From: Hyphomicrobiales bacterium
GTDB taxonomy: Bacteria > Pseudomonadota > Alphaproteobacteria > Parvibaculales > Parvibaculaceae
DNA length: 8,302 bases
Assembly: GCA_015655095.1 (NCBI GenBank)
Contig: JAATFR010000017.1
Coordinates: forward strand, 1 to 8,302
Direction of reading: 5' to 3'
The notes under the pieces were generated by a model. That model saw only the letters and a list, made by a program, of their open reading frames with translations, made no database searches and was not told the DNA's origin. The translations under genes were made by a program, and so were the position numbers. Below are positions 1 to 5,547 of this stretch, piece by piece. Numbering within the stretch: the first letter of the stretch is position 1; each line of letters opens with the position of its first letter.

Positions 1-852
1 GCGGAAGCCGGTTTTGGCGGCCCGCTCAACTGCTTTGAAATCATGAAGGCCTACATTGAGGCCGGTGCGGCGGGCGTTCACTATGAAGACCAGCTCGCCT
101 CGGAAAAGAAGTGCGGCCATCTCGGCGGCAAGGTTCTGATCCCGACCCGCGCCCATGAGCGCAACCTGAACGCCGCGCGCCTCGCCGCCGACGTTTCCGG
201 CGTGCCGACCCTGATCATGGCCCGCACCGATGCCGAGTCCGCGAACCTCATCACCTCGGATATCGACGATCGCGACCACGAGTTCATCGACTTCGACAAG
301 GGCCGCACGGTTGAAGGTTTCTACCGCCTGAAGCCCGGCACGGGCGTTGACCATTGCATCAAGCGCGGTCTGGCCTTTGCTCCTTATGCCGACCTGCTGT
401 GGTGGGAAACCTCGGTGCCGAACCTCGCCGACGCCAAGCGCTTCGCCGAAGCGGTGCGCAAGGAATATCCCGACCAGTTGCTCGCCTATAACTGCTCGCC
501 TTCCTTCAACTGGGAAGCCAAGCTCGACAAGGAAACCATCGCCAAGTTCCAGCGCGAAATCGCGGCGATGGGCTACAAATACCAGTTCGTGACGCTGGCC
601 GGTTTCCACCAGCTCAACCACGGCATGTTCGAGCTCGCCTCGGGCTACCGCGACCGCGGCATGGCGGCCTACTCAGAACTCCAGCAGGCCGAGTTCGCCT
701 CGGAAGCCAGGGGCTACACCGCCACGCGCCATCAGCGCGAAGTCGGCACCGGCTATTTCGATCTGGTTTCGCTGGCAGCCGCCGGTGGCGAAAGCTCGAC
801 CACGGCGCTGGGCGATTCGACCGAAGCCGCACAGTTCGCCGAGCAGCACTAA
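1..852 (+). CDS. aceA: Isocitrate lyase (5'-truncated by window edge)
   Basis: Isocitrate lyase cleaves isocitrate to glyoxylate and succinate, the first step of the cytosolic glyoxylate shunt used for growth on acetyl-CoA units. The frame is open from base 1, so the first in-window ATG (43) is internal and not the start. The catalytic signature KKCGH is present with its active-site Cys at bases 112-114, followed by GGKVLIPT. Further hallmarks are ARLAADVSGVPTLIMARTDA, LLAYNCSPSFNW, the stretch around VTLAGFHQLNHGMFELA, and HQREVGTGYFD near the C-terminus. 283 residues are visible; bacterial enzymes of this type are about 430 aa, so roughly 150 N-terminal residues lie upstream. The C-terminus is intact (TAA at 850-852) and is followed at once by a terminator, so aceA ends its transcription unit. 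Upstream partners such as malate synthase cannot be seen. Confidence 0.97.
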   Translation, partial: AEAGFGGPLNCFEIMKAYIEAGAAGVHYEDQLASEKKCGHLGGKVLIPTRAHERNLNAARLAADVSGVPTLIMARTDAESANLITSDIDDRDHEFIDFDKGRTVEGFYRLKPGTGVDHCIKRGLAFAPYADLLWWETSVPNLADAKRFAEAVRKEYPDQLLAYNCSPSFNWEAKLDKETIAKFQREIAAMGYKYQFVTLAGFHQLNHGMFELASGYRDRGMAAYSELQQAEFASEARGYTATRHQREVGTGYFDLVSLAAAGGESSTTALGDSTEAAQFAEQH

Positions 853-872
853 AAGCTGACCGTATTAAGACG

Positions 873-902
873 AAAGGCCGCGGATCACTCCGCGGCCTTT
901 TT
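873..902 (+). terminator. Rho-independent terminator of aceA
   Basis: A perfect 11-bp inverted repeat (AAAGGCCGCGG at 873-883, CCGCGGCCTTT at 890-900) has a 6-nt loop and runs into five T residues (898-902), 21 nt after the aceA stop. The stem is flanked by A and T, so it may also stop the convergent monooxygenase transcript. In that direction the T run is only three bases, so the effect should be weaker. Confidence 0.9.
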
Positions 903-929
903 CATATCTGCAATCCGGCAGGGAGGGGC

Positions 930-2423
930 CTATTCCGCCGCAATCGCCTTTAAAGCGGAAGGGCGTTTGCGCAGATTATATTCGGCGAAATCGGGACGCC
1001 GCGTCCGCCACCAGTATTTGAACGTGTAGTTCGCCCAGTTGTTGGTGACCTTGCCTTCCTCCGTTTTATACCAGCTCGTGCAGCCTGCATTGAAAACCGA
1101 GTTCTCATTATCGTTCTGTACCGAGAGGTTAGAGGCCCTCAACGCCTCCGGCTTCACATCGAGATAGAGAAGATCGTCATCTTTCAGTTTGCGGACGCAC
1201 TGAACGATGTAGTTTGCCTGACACTCGATCATGAAGATGATGGAGTTATGCCCGAGATTTGTGTTTGGCCCATAAAGCAGGAAGAAGTTGGGGAAGCCCG
1301 GCACGGTCATGCCGTGGTGAGCCTCAGCGCCCTTCCTCCAGACATTCTTGATGTCCGCGCCGCCAAGCCCCGTCACCTTCATCGGCCCGAGAAAATGAGT
1401 GGTGTCGAAACCCGTGCCATAGATGATCGCGTCGAGCGGAACGTCCCTGCCGCTTTTCAGCTTCACACCCGTCGCCGTGATCGTCTCAATCGGGTCCGTC
1501 ACGACATCGAGACTGCTGCGCCCCATGGCAGGCCACCAGTCGTTGGAGAACAGCACGCGCTTGCAGCCCGGCGCATAATCCGGCGTCAGCGCCGCCTGCT
1601 TTACCGGATCGGCGACATCGGCCTTCATCGCCTCGATGGCCATTTCCCTGATCTTGTCGCCGCTCTTGTGGAAGGCATAGAACAGCAGTTCGCCGCTCCA
1701 GTAGATCTTCCAGCGCTGCAACCGCATGAAGGCGGGCACCGCGCCATAAAGTATTTTTTCCCAGGATGCGAAGTCGCGCTGCGGACGCGGCACGACCCAG
1801 GCGGGCGTGCGCTGGAAAAGGCTGAGCCGGGCGACTTTCCTGACGACCTCCGGCACGAACTGGATGGCGCTGGCCCCGGTGCCGATGACACCAACATGCT
1901 TGCCCGCAAGATCATACTCATGGTTCCAGTCAGCCGAATGCCAGCTCGGCCCTTCGAAATTCTCTCTGCCGGGCAGCGCCGGATAGAGCGGGCGGTGAAG
2001 CTGCCCCGTGCCCGCCGCGATCACATGGGCCTCGAAGCTTTCGCCCGCACCGCGCAACTGCCAGACGCCGCGCGCCTCATCGAAGCTTGCTTCCCCGATC
2101 TCGGTATTGAAGCGGATGAAGGAACGCAGACCATATTTGTCCACGACCTTTTCCAGATAGGCCTTGATGTCGGCTGACGTGACAAACTTCCTGTCCCAGC
2201 CCGGATCAAGCTCGAACGAAAACTGGTACATGTGTAGCGGCACATCGCAGGAACAGCCGGGATAGGTGTTCTCCCGCCAGGTGCCTCCGATCTCGGACGC
2301 CTTTTCATAGATCGTGAAATTCCGGTTGCCCGCTGCCAGAAGCTTGATGCCTGTGCAGATACCGGCCACGCCCGCGCCCACGATGGCGACGGAGGGCCCG
2401 TCCGTTATCCGCTGTGACGCCAT
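930..2423 (-). CDS. Baeyer-Villiger-type flavin monooxygenase (FAD/NADPH)
   Basis: A 497-aa class B flavoprotein monooxygenase. This family uses FAD, NADPH and O2 to insert oxygen into ketones, giving esters or lactones, or to oxidise N or S atoms. Seen in order: FAD Rossmann motif GAGVAG (residues 16-21), the GGTW motif (about 46-49) and YPG (54-56). The family fingerprint FxGxxxHxxxW is exact as FEGPSWHSADW (156-166). Next come the NADPH Rossmann motif GTGASA (181-186), RTPAW (205-209), the GTGFD motif (336-340) and FLLYGPNTNLGHNS (381-394). Length is at the short end of the usual 500-600 aa, with no N-terminal extension. The ATG at 2421-2423 is preceded by a GGGAGGGG ribosome site. It is divergent from the RraA-like gene. 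Substrate cannot be read from sequence; acetone/cyclic ketone monooxygenase and steroid-type enzymes share these motifs. Confidence 0.93.
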   Translation of the reverse strand: MASQRITDGPSVAIVGAGVAGICTGIKLLAAGNRNFTIYEKASEIGGTWRENTYPGCSCDVPLHMYQFSFELDPGWDRKFVTSADIKAYLEKVVDKYGLRSFIRFNTEIGEASFDEARGVWQLRGAGESFEAHVIAAGTGQLHRPLYPALPGRENFEGPSWHSADWNHEYDLAGKHVGVIGTGASAIQFVPEVVRKVARLSLFQRTPAWVVPRPQRDFASWEKILYGAVPAFMRLQRWKIYWSGELLFYAFHKSGDKIREMAIEAMKADVADPVKQAALTPDYAPGCKRVLFSNDWWPAMGRSSLDVVTDPIETITATGVKLKSGRDVPLDAIIYGTGFDTTHFLGPMKVTGLGGADIKNVWRKGAEAHHGMTVPGFPNFFLLYGPNTNLGHNSIIFMIECQANYIVQCVRKLKDDDLLYLDVKPEALRASNLSVQNDNENSVFNAGCTSWYKTEEGKVTNNWANYTFKYWWRTRRPDFAEYNLRKRPSALKAIAAE

Positions 2424-2495
2424 AATGCCCCTCCCGGCCAGGTTTGCATTTGGAAAAACCCCGGCCTCACAATGATTATCTGTCCACAGGTTAAT

Positions 2496-2529
2496 CCGAT
2501 TTGCCCCTCCATCAAGGGCAGGTGATCGG
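2496..2529. promoter_or_regulatory. Imperfect dyad in the divergent intergenic region
   Basis: Between the divergent monooxygenase and RraA-like starts, CCGAT-t-TGCCC (2496-2506) is mirrored by GGGCA-ggtg-ATCGG (2516-2529) around a 9-nt centre. This could be an operator controlling one or both genes, or a hairpin in an RraA-like gene leader. No regulator gene is adjacent, and I cannot place a convincing -35/-10 pair for either gene in the 164-nt gap. Confidence 0.3.
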
Positions 2530-2587
2530 TTAGACTGAACCTCCTTGCAAAGTGGAAGCAGACGTTACGGCAACCGGAGACTCCTGA

Positions 2588-3067
2588 ATGAGCACCGCCA
2601 CCACCGACCTGTCCGATGCCCATGGCAGCCGCGTGCGCCACTGCGCGCCGGTCTTCCGCGACTTTGGCGGGCGCATCGCCTTCTCAGGCCAGATCGTCAC
2701 GCTGGAGGCTTTCGAGGACAACACCAGGGTGCGTGAATTGCTGGAGATGTCGGGCGAGGGCCGCGTGCTGGTGATCGATGGCGGCGGTTCGCTCAATTGC
2801 GCCATGGTCGGCGGCAATCTCGGCGTTCTGGCCGAGCAGAACGGCTGGACCGGCATTCTCGTCAACGGCTGCGTGCGCGACACAGCCGAACTCAACGATT
2901 GCAATGTCGGCATCAAGGCGCTTGCCGCCCATCCCAGAAAGACGGAAAAGCGCGGGCTTGGCGATACCGGCGTGTTCGTAAGCTTCGCCGGCGTCACCTT
3001 CGCGCCCGGCGACTGGCTCTATGCCGATGCCGACGGCGTGATCGTCTCTTCAACGAAGCTCGACTGA
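2588..3067 (+). CDS. RraA-like protein, probable HMG aldolase / oxaloacetate decarboxylase
   Basis: This 159-aa protein matches the RraA fold family over its full length (E. coli RraA is about 161 aa). The family has two kinds of member: inhibitors of RNase E, and divalent-metal class II aldolases that cleave 4-hydroxy-4-methyl-2-oxoglutarate and decarboxylate oxaloacetate. The motif linked to catalysis in the latter, G-X20-R-D-X2-E/D, is intact here: G76, R97-D98 and E101, within GGNLGVLAEQNG...GCVRDTAEL. DGGGSLNCAMVGG (65-76) is the conserved loop before it. An enzyme role is therefore favoured over a pure RNase E regulator, and the automatic name 'ribonuclease E regulator RraA' should be treated with care. 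A GGAG ribosome site (2576-2579) lies 8 nt before the ATG. The gene stands alone, divergent from the monooxygenase and convergent with speE 29 nt away. Confidence 0.88.
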   Translation: MSTATTDLSDAHGSRVRHCAPVFRDFGGRIAFSGQIVTLEAFEDNTRVRELLEMSGEGRVLVIDGGGSLNCAMVGGNLGVLAEQNGWTGILVNGCVRDTAELNDCNVGIKALAAHPRKTEKRGLGDTGVFVSFAGVTFAPGDWLYADADGVIVSSTKLD

Positions 3068-3096
3068 AACCGGCAGCAGGCAGCGCAGCGGACGCC

Positions 3097-3963
3097 TCAG
3101 GCGGCCGCCACGATTTCCTTCACATAGACCGGATGGGCGAAGGCCGCCTTGTGGACTTCCGGTGTGTAATATTTCGTTGCGAACCCGGCGGCGGCGAAAC
3201 GCGCTTCCAGCGTTTCGAGCGGCACCGTGAGCAGGCTTTCGTCATTGGTGCCGAAGCCCATCGCCATCGGCCCACCGACATAGGTGGGAACGGTCGCGAG
3301 GTAGCAGGTGGAGACGGTGAACAGCTTGCGGAACTTCTCCATGGTGGAGCGAAGCTCGTCGGCCTGCATAAAGGGCACGCCGTTCTGCGTGATGACGACG
3401 CCGCCTTCGGCAAGGCAGCCCTTCACGTCGCGGTAGAATTCCTGCGTGAAGAGCACGGCGCCGGGTCCGATGGGATCGGTCGAGTCGACAATGATCACGT
3501 CATATTTGAGCGGCGGCTTTTTTACGAAAAGCGAGCCGTCGGCGATGACCAGATCGAGGCGCGGATCATCGAAGGCATTGCGGCAGATCACGCCCAGATG
3601 GGTTTTGGCGAAATCGACCACGTCCTTGTCGATCTCGACCATAGTGATCTTTTCAATGCCCTTATGGCGCGTGACCTGGTGCAGCATACCGCCATCGCCA
3701 CCGCCGATGATGAGCACGTTCTTCGCATTGCCGTGGGCGAGGATCGGCACATGAGCCATCATCTCATGGTAGATGAACTCGTCATGCTCGGTCACCTGGG
3801 TAACGCCGTCGAGCGACATCATCCGGCCGAAGCGGGCATTCTCGTAAATCACGAGATTCCACTGGCCGGTGCCTTCCTCATAATAGACCTTGTCCGCGCG
3901 ATAGGCCGTCAGATAGCCCTCATGCAGACGCTCCGTCATCCAGCGCCGGGGCGTATCGCTCAT
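3097..3963 (-). CDS. speE: Spermidine synthase (polyamine aminopropyltransferase)
   Basis: Transfers the aminopropyl group of decarboxylated SAM to putrescine, giving spermidine and methylthioadenosine in the cytoplasm. 288 aa, the usual bacterial length. Visible landmarks: WNLVIYEN (35-42); YHEMMAHVP (65-73), at the putrescine-binding site; the nucleotide-binding GGGDGG (87-92); Glu110 in MVEIDKDV, for the ribose; ADGS (141-144), at the adenine pocket; and the catalytic aspartate of DSTDPIGP (Asp160). YLATVPTYVGGPMAMGF (221-237) is the typical C-terminal signature. The start ATG overlaps the speD stop by 4 bp (ATGA, 3960-3963), so translation is probably coupled to speD and the product ratio fixed. 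Spermidine versus another triamine (for example homospermidine-related use) cannot be distinguished by motif alone, but the speD partner favours spermidine. I see no hairpin plus T-run after its stop. Confidence 0.96.
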   Translation of the reverse strand: MSDTPRRWMTERLHEGYLTAYRADKVYYEEGTGQWNLVIYENARFGRMMSLDGVTQVTEHDEFIYHEMMAHVPILAHGNAKNVLIIGGGDGGMLHQVTRHKGIEKITMVEIDKDVVDFAKTHLGVICRNAFDDPRLDLVIADGSLFVKKPPLKYDVIIVDSTDPIGPGAVLFTQEFYRDVKGCLAEGGVVITQNGVPFMQADELRSTMEKFRKLFTVSTCYLATVPTYVGGPMAMGFGTNDESLLTVPLETLEARFAAAGFATKYYTPEVHKAAFAHPVYVKEIVAAA

Positions 3964-4469
3964 ACCATCCCACTTCCACGGCGGATTTCATCGACGCGGA
4001 TTTCAGAAGGGTTGAAGGCCTCGCGCAGAACCTCAATCGAATTGAGAGGCTGCGCCTCGCCACACATGAAGACGTCGAGCGCGGCATAGTCGGCTTCAGG
4101 CCACGTATGGATCGAGATATGGCTCTCAGACAGCACGGCCACGCCCGAGACGCCGCCGTTTGGTGTGAAGTGATGCAGATGGATATGCAGCAGTGTCGCA
4201 CCTGAAACTTCCACACAGCGCTTGAGCGCGCGCTCGATATGATCGAGATCGTCAAGTCTGCTCGCCCCGATTAGGTCAATAATCAGGTGGGTGCCGGCGA
4301 ACCGCTCGCCATCGCGCTCGATGAAAAAATCCTTGCGCTCGTCCGATGACGTGCGCGGGCTCATTTCTGCGCCAGCGATAACAGGAAACTCGATTACTTC
4401 CGCCTGGGTCTGCCTTGAACCGTGATTCAAGTCGATCCCCAATTGGAAGAGGGCGTCGGTCTGCGACAT
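3960..4469 (-). CDS. speD: S-adenosylmethionine decarboxylase proenzyme (pyruvoyl type)
   Basis: Decarboxylates SAM to supply the aminopropyl donor for SpeE. I place the start at the ATG 4467-4469 (169 aa). GGGGAGG lies 6 nt upstream of it, whereas the longer frame begins at a TTG (4482-4484) that would overlap that ribosome site. The proenzyme self-cleaves before a serine that becomes the pyruvoyl cofactor. Here the site is LSE|SHISIHTWPE, with Ser116 (from this start), His121 five residues on and Cys136 twenty residues on. That is the spacing of the catalytic Ser63/His68/Cys83 triad in the Thermotoga-type (class 1B) enzyme. An N-terminal extension of about 50 residues precedes the conserved GTHLIIDLIGA core, so the chain is longer than the roughly 130-aa minimal form. 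It forms an operon with speE through an ATGA overlap and has a long structured leader. Confidence 0.95.
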   Translation of the reverse strand: MSQTDALFQLGIDLNHGSRQTQAEVIEFPVIAGAEMSPRTSSDERKDFFIERDGERFAGTHLIIDLIGASRLDDLDHIERALKRCVEVSGATLLHIHLHHFTPNGGVSGVAVLSESHISIHTWPEADYAALDVFMCGEAQPLNSIEVLREAFNPSEIRVDEIRRGSGMV

Positions 4470-4475
4470 GATGCG

Positions 4476-4510
4476 CCTCCCCAACCAGTAGATGGACCAG
4501 ACCGGGGAGG
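4476..4510 (-). promoter_or_regulatory. Hairpin sequestering the speD ribosome-binding site
   Basis: Read on the minus strand, CCTCCCC (plus 4504-4510) is perfectly complementary to GGGGAGG (plus 4476-4482), the speD Shine-Dalgarno sequence. The loop is 21 nt and its first bases can extend the stem with three G-U pairs and one C-G pair. Seven mostly G-C pairs over the ribosome site would repress initiation unless opened. Whether it forms in the cell is inference. Confidence 0.5.
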
Positions 4511-4607
4511 GAAGCCGAAGCTGCCCTTGTGCCGGTCACTGATGATTTTCGCGAGATAAACGCGACGAGTGCCGAGTACCCGAATGAAACATTCTGGTGT
4601 CTCTCTG

Positions 4608-4653
4608 CTTGTCTCATTTTCTTGTTAAGAGAAAATGAACTTCTGCAGACAAG
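4608..4653 (-). ncRNA. Long interrupted hairpin in the speD leader
   Basis: An inner 8-bp perfect stem (CATTTTCT 4615-4622 with AGAAAATG 4630-4637, loop 7 nt) stacks on an outer 7-bp perfect stem (CTTGTCT 4608-4614 with AGACAAG 4647-4653). The only interruption is a one-sided bulge of 9 nt (4638-4646). That makes 15 bp in all, A/T-rich in the inner part, unlike the surrounding GC-rich sequence. There is no T-run, so it is not a standard terminator. I treat it as part of a structured 5' leader; no named RNA family is recognised. Confidence 0.45.
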
Positions 4654-4667
4654 GCTCGACTTCGATC

Positions 4668-4683
4668 AGGGGCGTTAGCCCCT
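4668..4683 (-). promoter_or_regulatory. GC-rich hairpin holding the uORF stop codon
   Basis: AGGGGC and GCCCCT form a perfect 6-bp stem with a four-base loop, TAAC on the minus strand. The TAA of that loop is the stop codon of the short upstream reading frame, so a terminating ribosome would sit on and melt this hairpin. Confidence 0.45.
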
Positions 4684-4701
4684 AAGACTATAAACCGGCA
4701 T
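4675..4701 (-). CDS. Candidate leader peptide MPVYSLRG upstream of speD
   Basis: This is an eight-codon reading frame in the speD leader, ending TAA at 4675-4677. A GAGGGAG ribosome site (4709-4715 on plus) lies 7 nt before the ATG at 4699-4701. An in-frame ATG two codons earlier (4705-4707) is too close to that site to be the better start. The position in a decarboxylase leader, a well-spaced ribosome site and a stop codon inside a hairpin loop suggest a regulatory peptide. Upstream reading frames control AdoMet decarboxylase in eukaryotes through polyamine-dependent stalling, which is a useful analogy but not evidence here. With so short a frame, chance occurrence is possible; conservation would decide. 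Confidence 0.35.
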   Translation of the reverse strand: MPVYSLRG

Positions 4702-4729
4702 AAGCATTCTCCCTCGGGGAACCGCAGGA

Positions 4730-4744
4730 TGGCCCGACGGGCCA
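4730..4744 (-). repeat. Small GC-rich inverted repeat in the speD leader
   Basis: TGGCCC and GGGCCA form a perfect 6-bp stem around 3 nt. It lies upstream of the short reading frame in the same leader, with no T-run on either strand. It adds to the picture of a folded 5' untranslated region. Confidence 0.35.
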
Positions 4745-4842
4745 ATCTCAAACAATTGCCAAAAGAGACGCGTACGCCGTTACATAGCCAGGTGCCGAAG
4801 CGCGAGGAAAGGGGCACGTGCGATTGCGTTCTGTCGGGCGTG

Positions 4843-4869
4843 TCTATAGATCGCGCGCGTGGGTGTCAA
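4843..4869 (-). promoter_or_regulatory. Candidate speDE promoter
   Basis: On the minus strand a perfect TTGACA (plus 4864-4869) is followed 15 nt later by TATAGA (plus 4843-4848). The spacer is slightly short for a housekeeping promoter. Transcription would begin near 4836, giving a 5' leader of about 365 nt before speD. It is the best sigma-70-like match in the gap. Confidence 0.5.
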
Positions 4870-4947
4870 TGAATTTGCATGAACGGCAGGTAGAATCCTG
4901 AATTTTGCCCGGTCGTCATCTCGGTACAAGATTTTTTGAAAATTTAG

Positions 4948-4976
4948 TTGCGAGTAATTCTCAGTTTCAATATCAT
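4948..4976 (+). promoter_or_regulatory. Candidate promoter of the 5005-5520 gene
   Basis: TTGCGA (4948-4953) and TATCAT (4971-4976) are separated by exactly 17 nt, with four and five matches to the -35 and -10 consensus. Transcription would start near 4983, leaving a short leader of about 22 nt. It also shows that the TTG at 4948 belongs to the promoter and is not a start codon. Confidence 0.5.
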
Positions 4977-5004
4977 TGCTTCAGATAATCGAGCCCGGAG
5001 AAGC

Positions 5005-5520
5005 ATGATGAAGCCCACCAATTATGTAGAGCTTACGGAACGCATCCCTGCCCACCCAAGCTACAAGCCGGGCCAGTCTATGGAGACGCTCGGCTTTCCC
5101 GAGCAGTTCGTCGTCTGGGCGGTGCGGATCGGCTGGGCTCATCACAGCGGCAGCCGAGACGCGCAGATGCTGCTGCACGGCGCCTTCGACAAGCTCGACA
5201 TGCCAGAAGGGGCCGAACTGATCGGCGACCTCATCAGCCGGCTCGGAGCCACCATCGCCCGCCCGCTCGCCTTTCCCTGCCCGAAATGGCGCAGCCTCAC
5301 AGGCGATGAAGCGCGGCTTCTTTCTTTTCTCGCGGCACTCCAGAGTCAGGGCGATATGCCCTTCGACGAGTGCCCGGCATCGCTCGACATGCGCTGGCCT
5401 TCCCAGCTCTGGCGGGCGAGCCATCGGTTGGCTCTGGCGCTCAGCGCGTCGGGGCTTTATCTCGGCATCGGGTTTGGCGGCTCGGGGGCCTTCCCGAACT
5501 CGATGCCGAGCATTCACTAG
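5005..5520 (+). CDS. Conserved-looking protein of unknown function
   Basis: 171 aa from the ATG at 5005. A second ATG follows at 5008, 7 nt after GGAG (4997-5000) and equally likely as the start. I do not recognise the family. Visible features: a Trp-containing amphipathic stretch FPEQFVVWAVRIGWAHH (31-47), an RPLAFPCPKWRSLTGDEARLL segment (86-106) leading into a probable helix, two cysteines (92, 123), and a small glycine-rich hydrophobic tail LYLGIGFGGSG (151-161). There is no signal peptide and no clear transmembrane helix, so it is probably cytosolic. Codon use and GC content match the neighbours, which argues for a real resident gene. It is divergent from speD and convergent with the flavoprotein gene, so it is monocistronic. 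A link to polyamine synthesis rests only on position. Confidence 0.75.
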   Translation: MMKPTNYVELTERIPAHPSYKPGQSMETLGFPEQFVVWAVRIGWAHHSGSRDAQMLLHGAFDKLDMPEGAELIGDLISRLGATIARPLAFPCPKWRSLTGDEARLLSFLAALQSQGDMPFDECPASLDMRWPSQLWRASHRLALALSASGLYLGIGFGGSGAFPNSMPSIH

Positions 5521-5547
5521 CGGCAGTTGCAAAAGGAGGAGCGGGCA

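Larger units (their letters stand above)
4470..5004. other. 535-nt divergent intergenic region (speD / unknown gene)
   Basis: No full-length gene is supported here. Its speD-proximal two-thirds is the structured speD leader listed above, and the remainder holds two divergent promoters. A 113-codon minus-strand frame from 4617 runs out of frame through the start of speD, has no ribosome site and no recognisable protein character, so I do not call it. A short CAGG-n6-CCTG repeat (4887-4900) lies between the two promoters and could be an operator, but it is too short to rely on. Confidence 0.6.

Noticed and set aside
1248..2177. 309-codon plus-strand open frame antisense to the Baeyer-Villiger gene
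   Set aside because: The opposite strand carries the full set of BVMO motifs. This frame has typical shadow composition and no supporting start signals.
2480..2489. DnaA-box-like CTGTCCACA in the BVMO/RraA-like gap
   Set aside because: A single copy with only seven of nine matches, no cluster, no AT-rich unwinding region and no replication genes nearby.
3110..3119. GGCGGCCGCC palindrome near the speE 3' end
   Set aside because: It has no loop or T-run, and encodes part of the alanine-rich SpeE C-terminus. Short GC palindromes are expected by chance in this composition.
2797..4089. 430-codon plus-strand open frame crossing the RraA-like gene and antisense to speE
   Set aside because: It overlaps two genes with clear family motifs in other frames. 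Its composition is Arg/His-rich and low in motifs, as expected from antisense frames in GC-rich DNA, and it has no ribosome site.
4276..4617. 113-codon minus-strand frame in the speD leader running out of frame into speD
   Set aside because: No Shine-Dalgarno, no recognisable domain, and its second half is simply speD in another frame. Its ATG falls inside the 4608-4653 hairpin, so a regulatory overlap is conceivable but unsupported.
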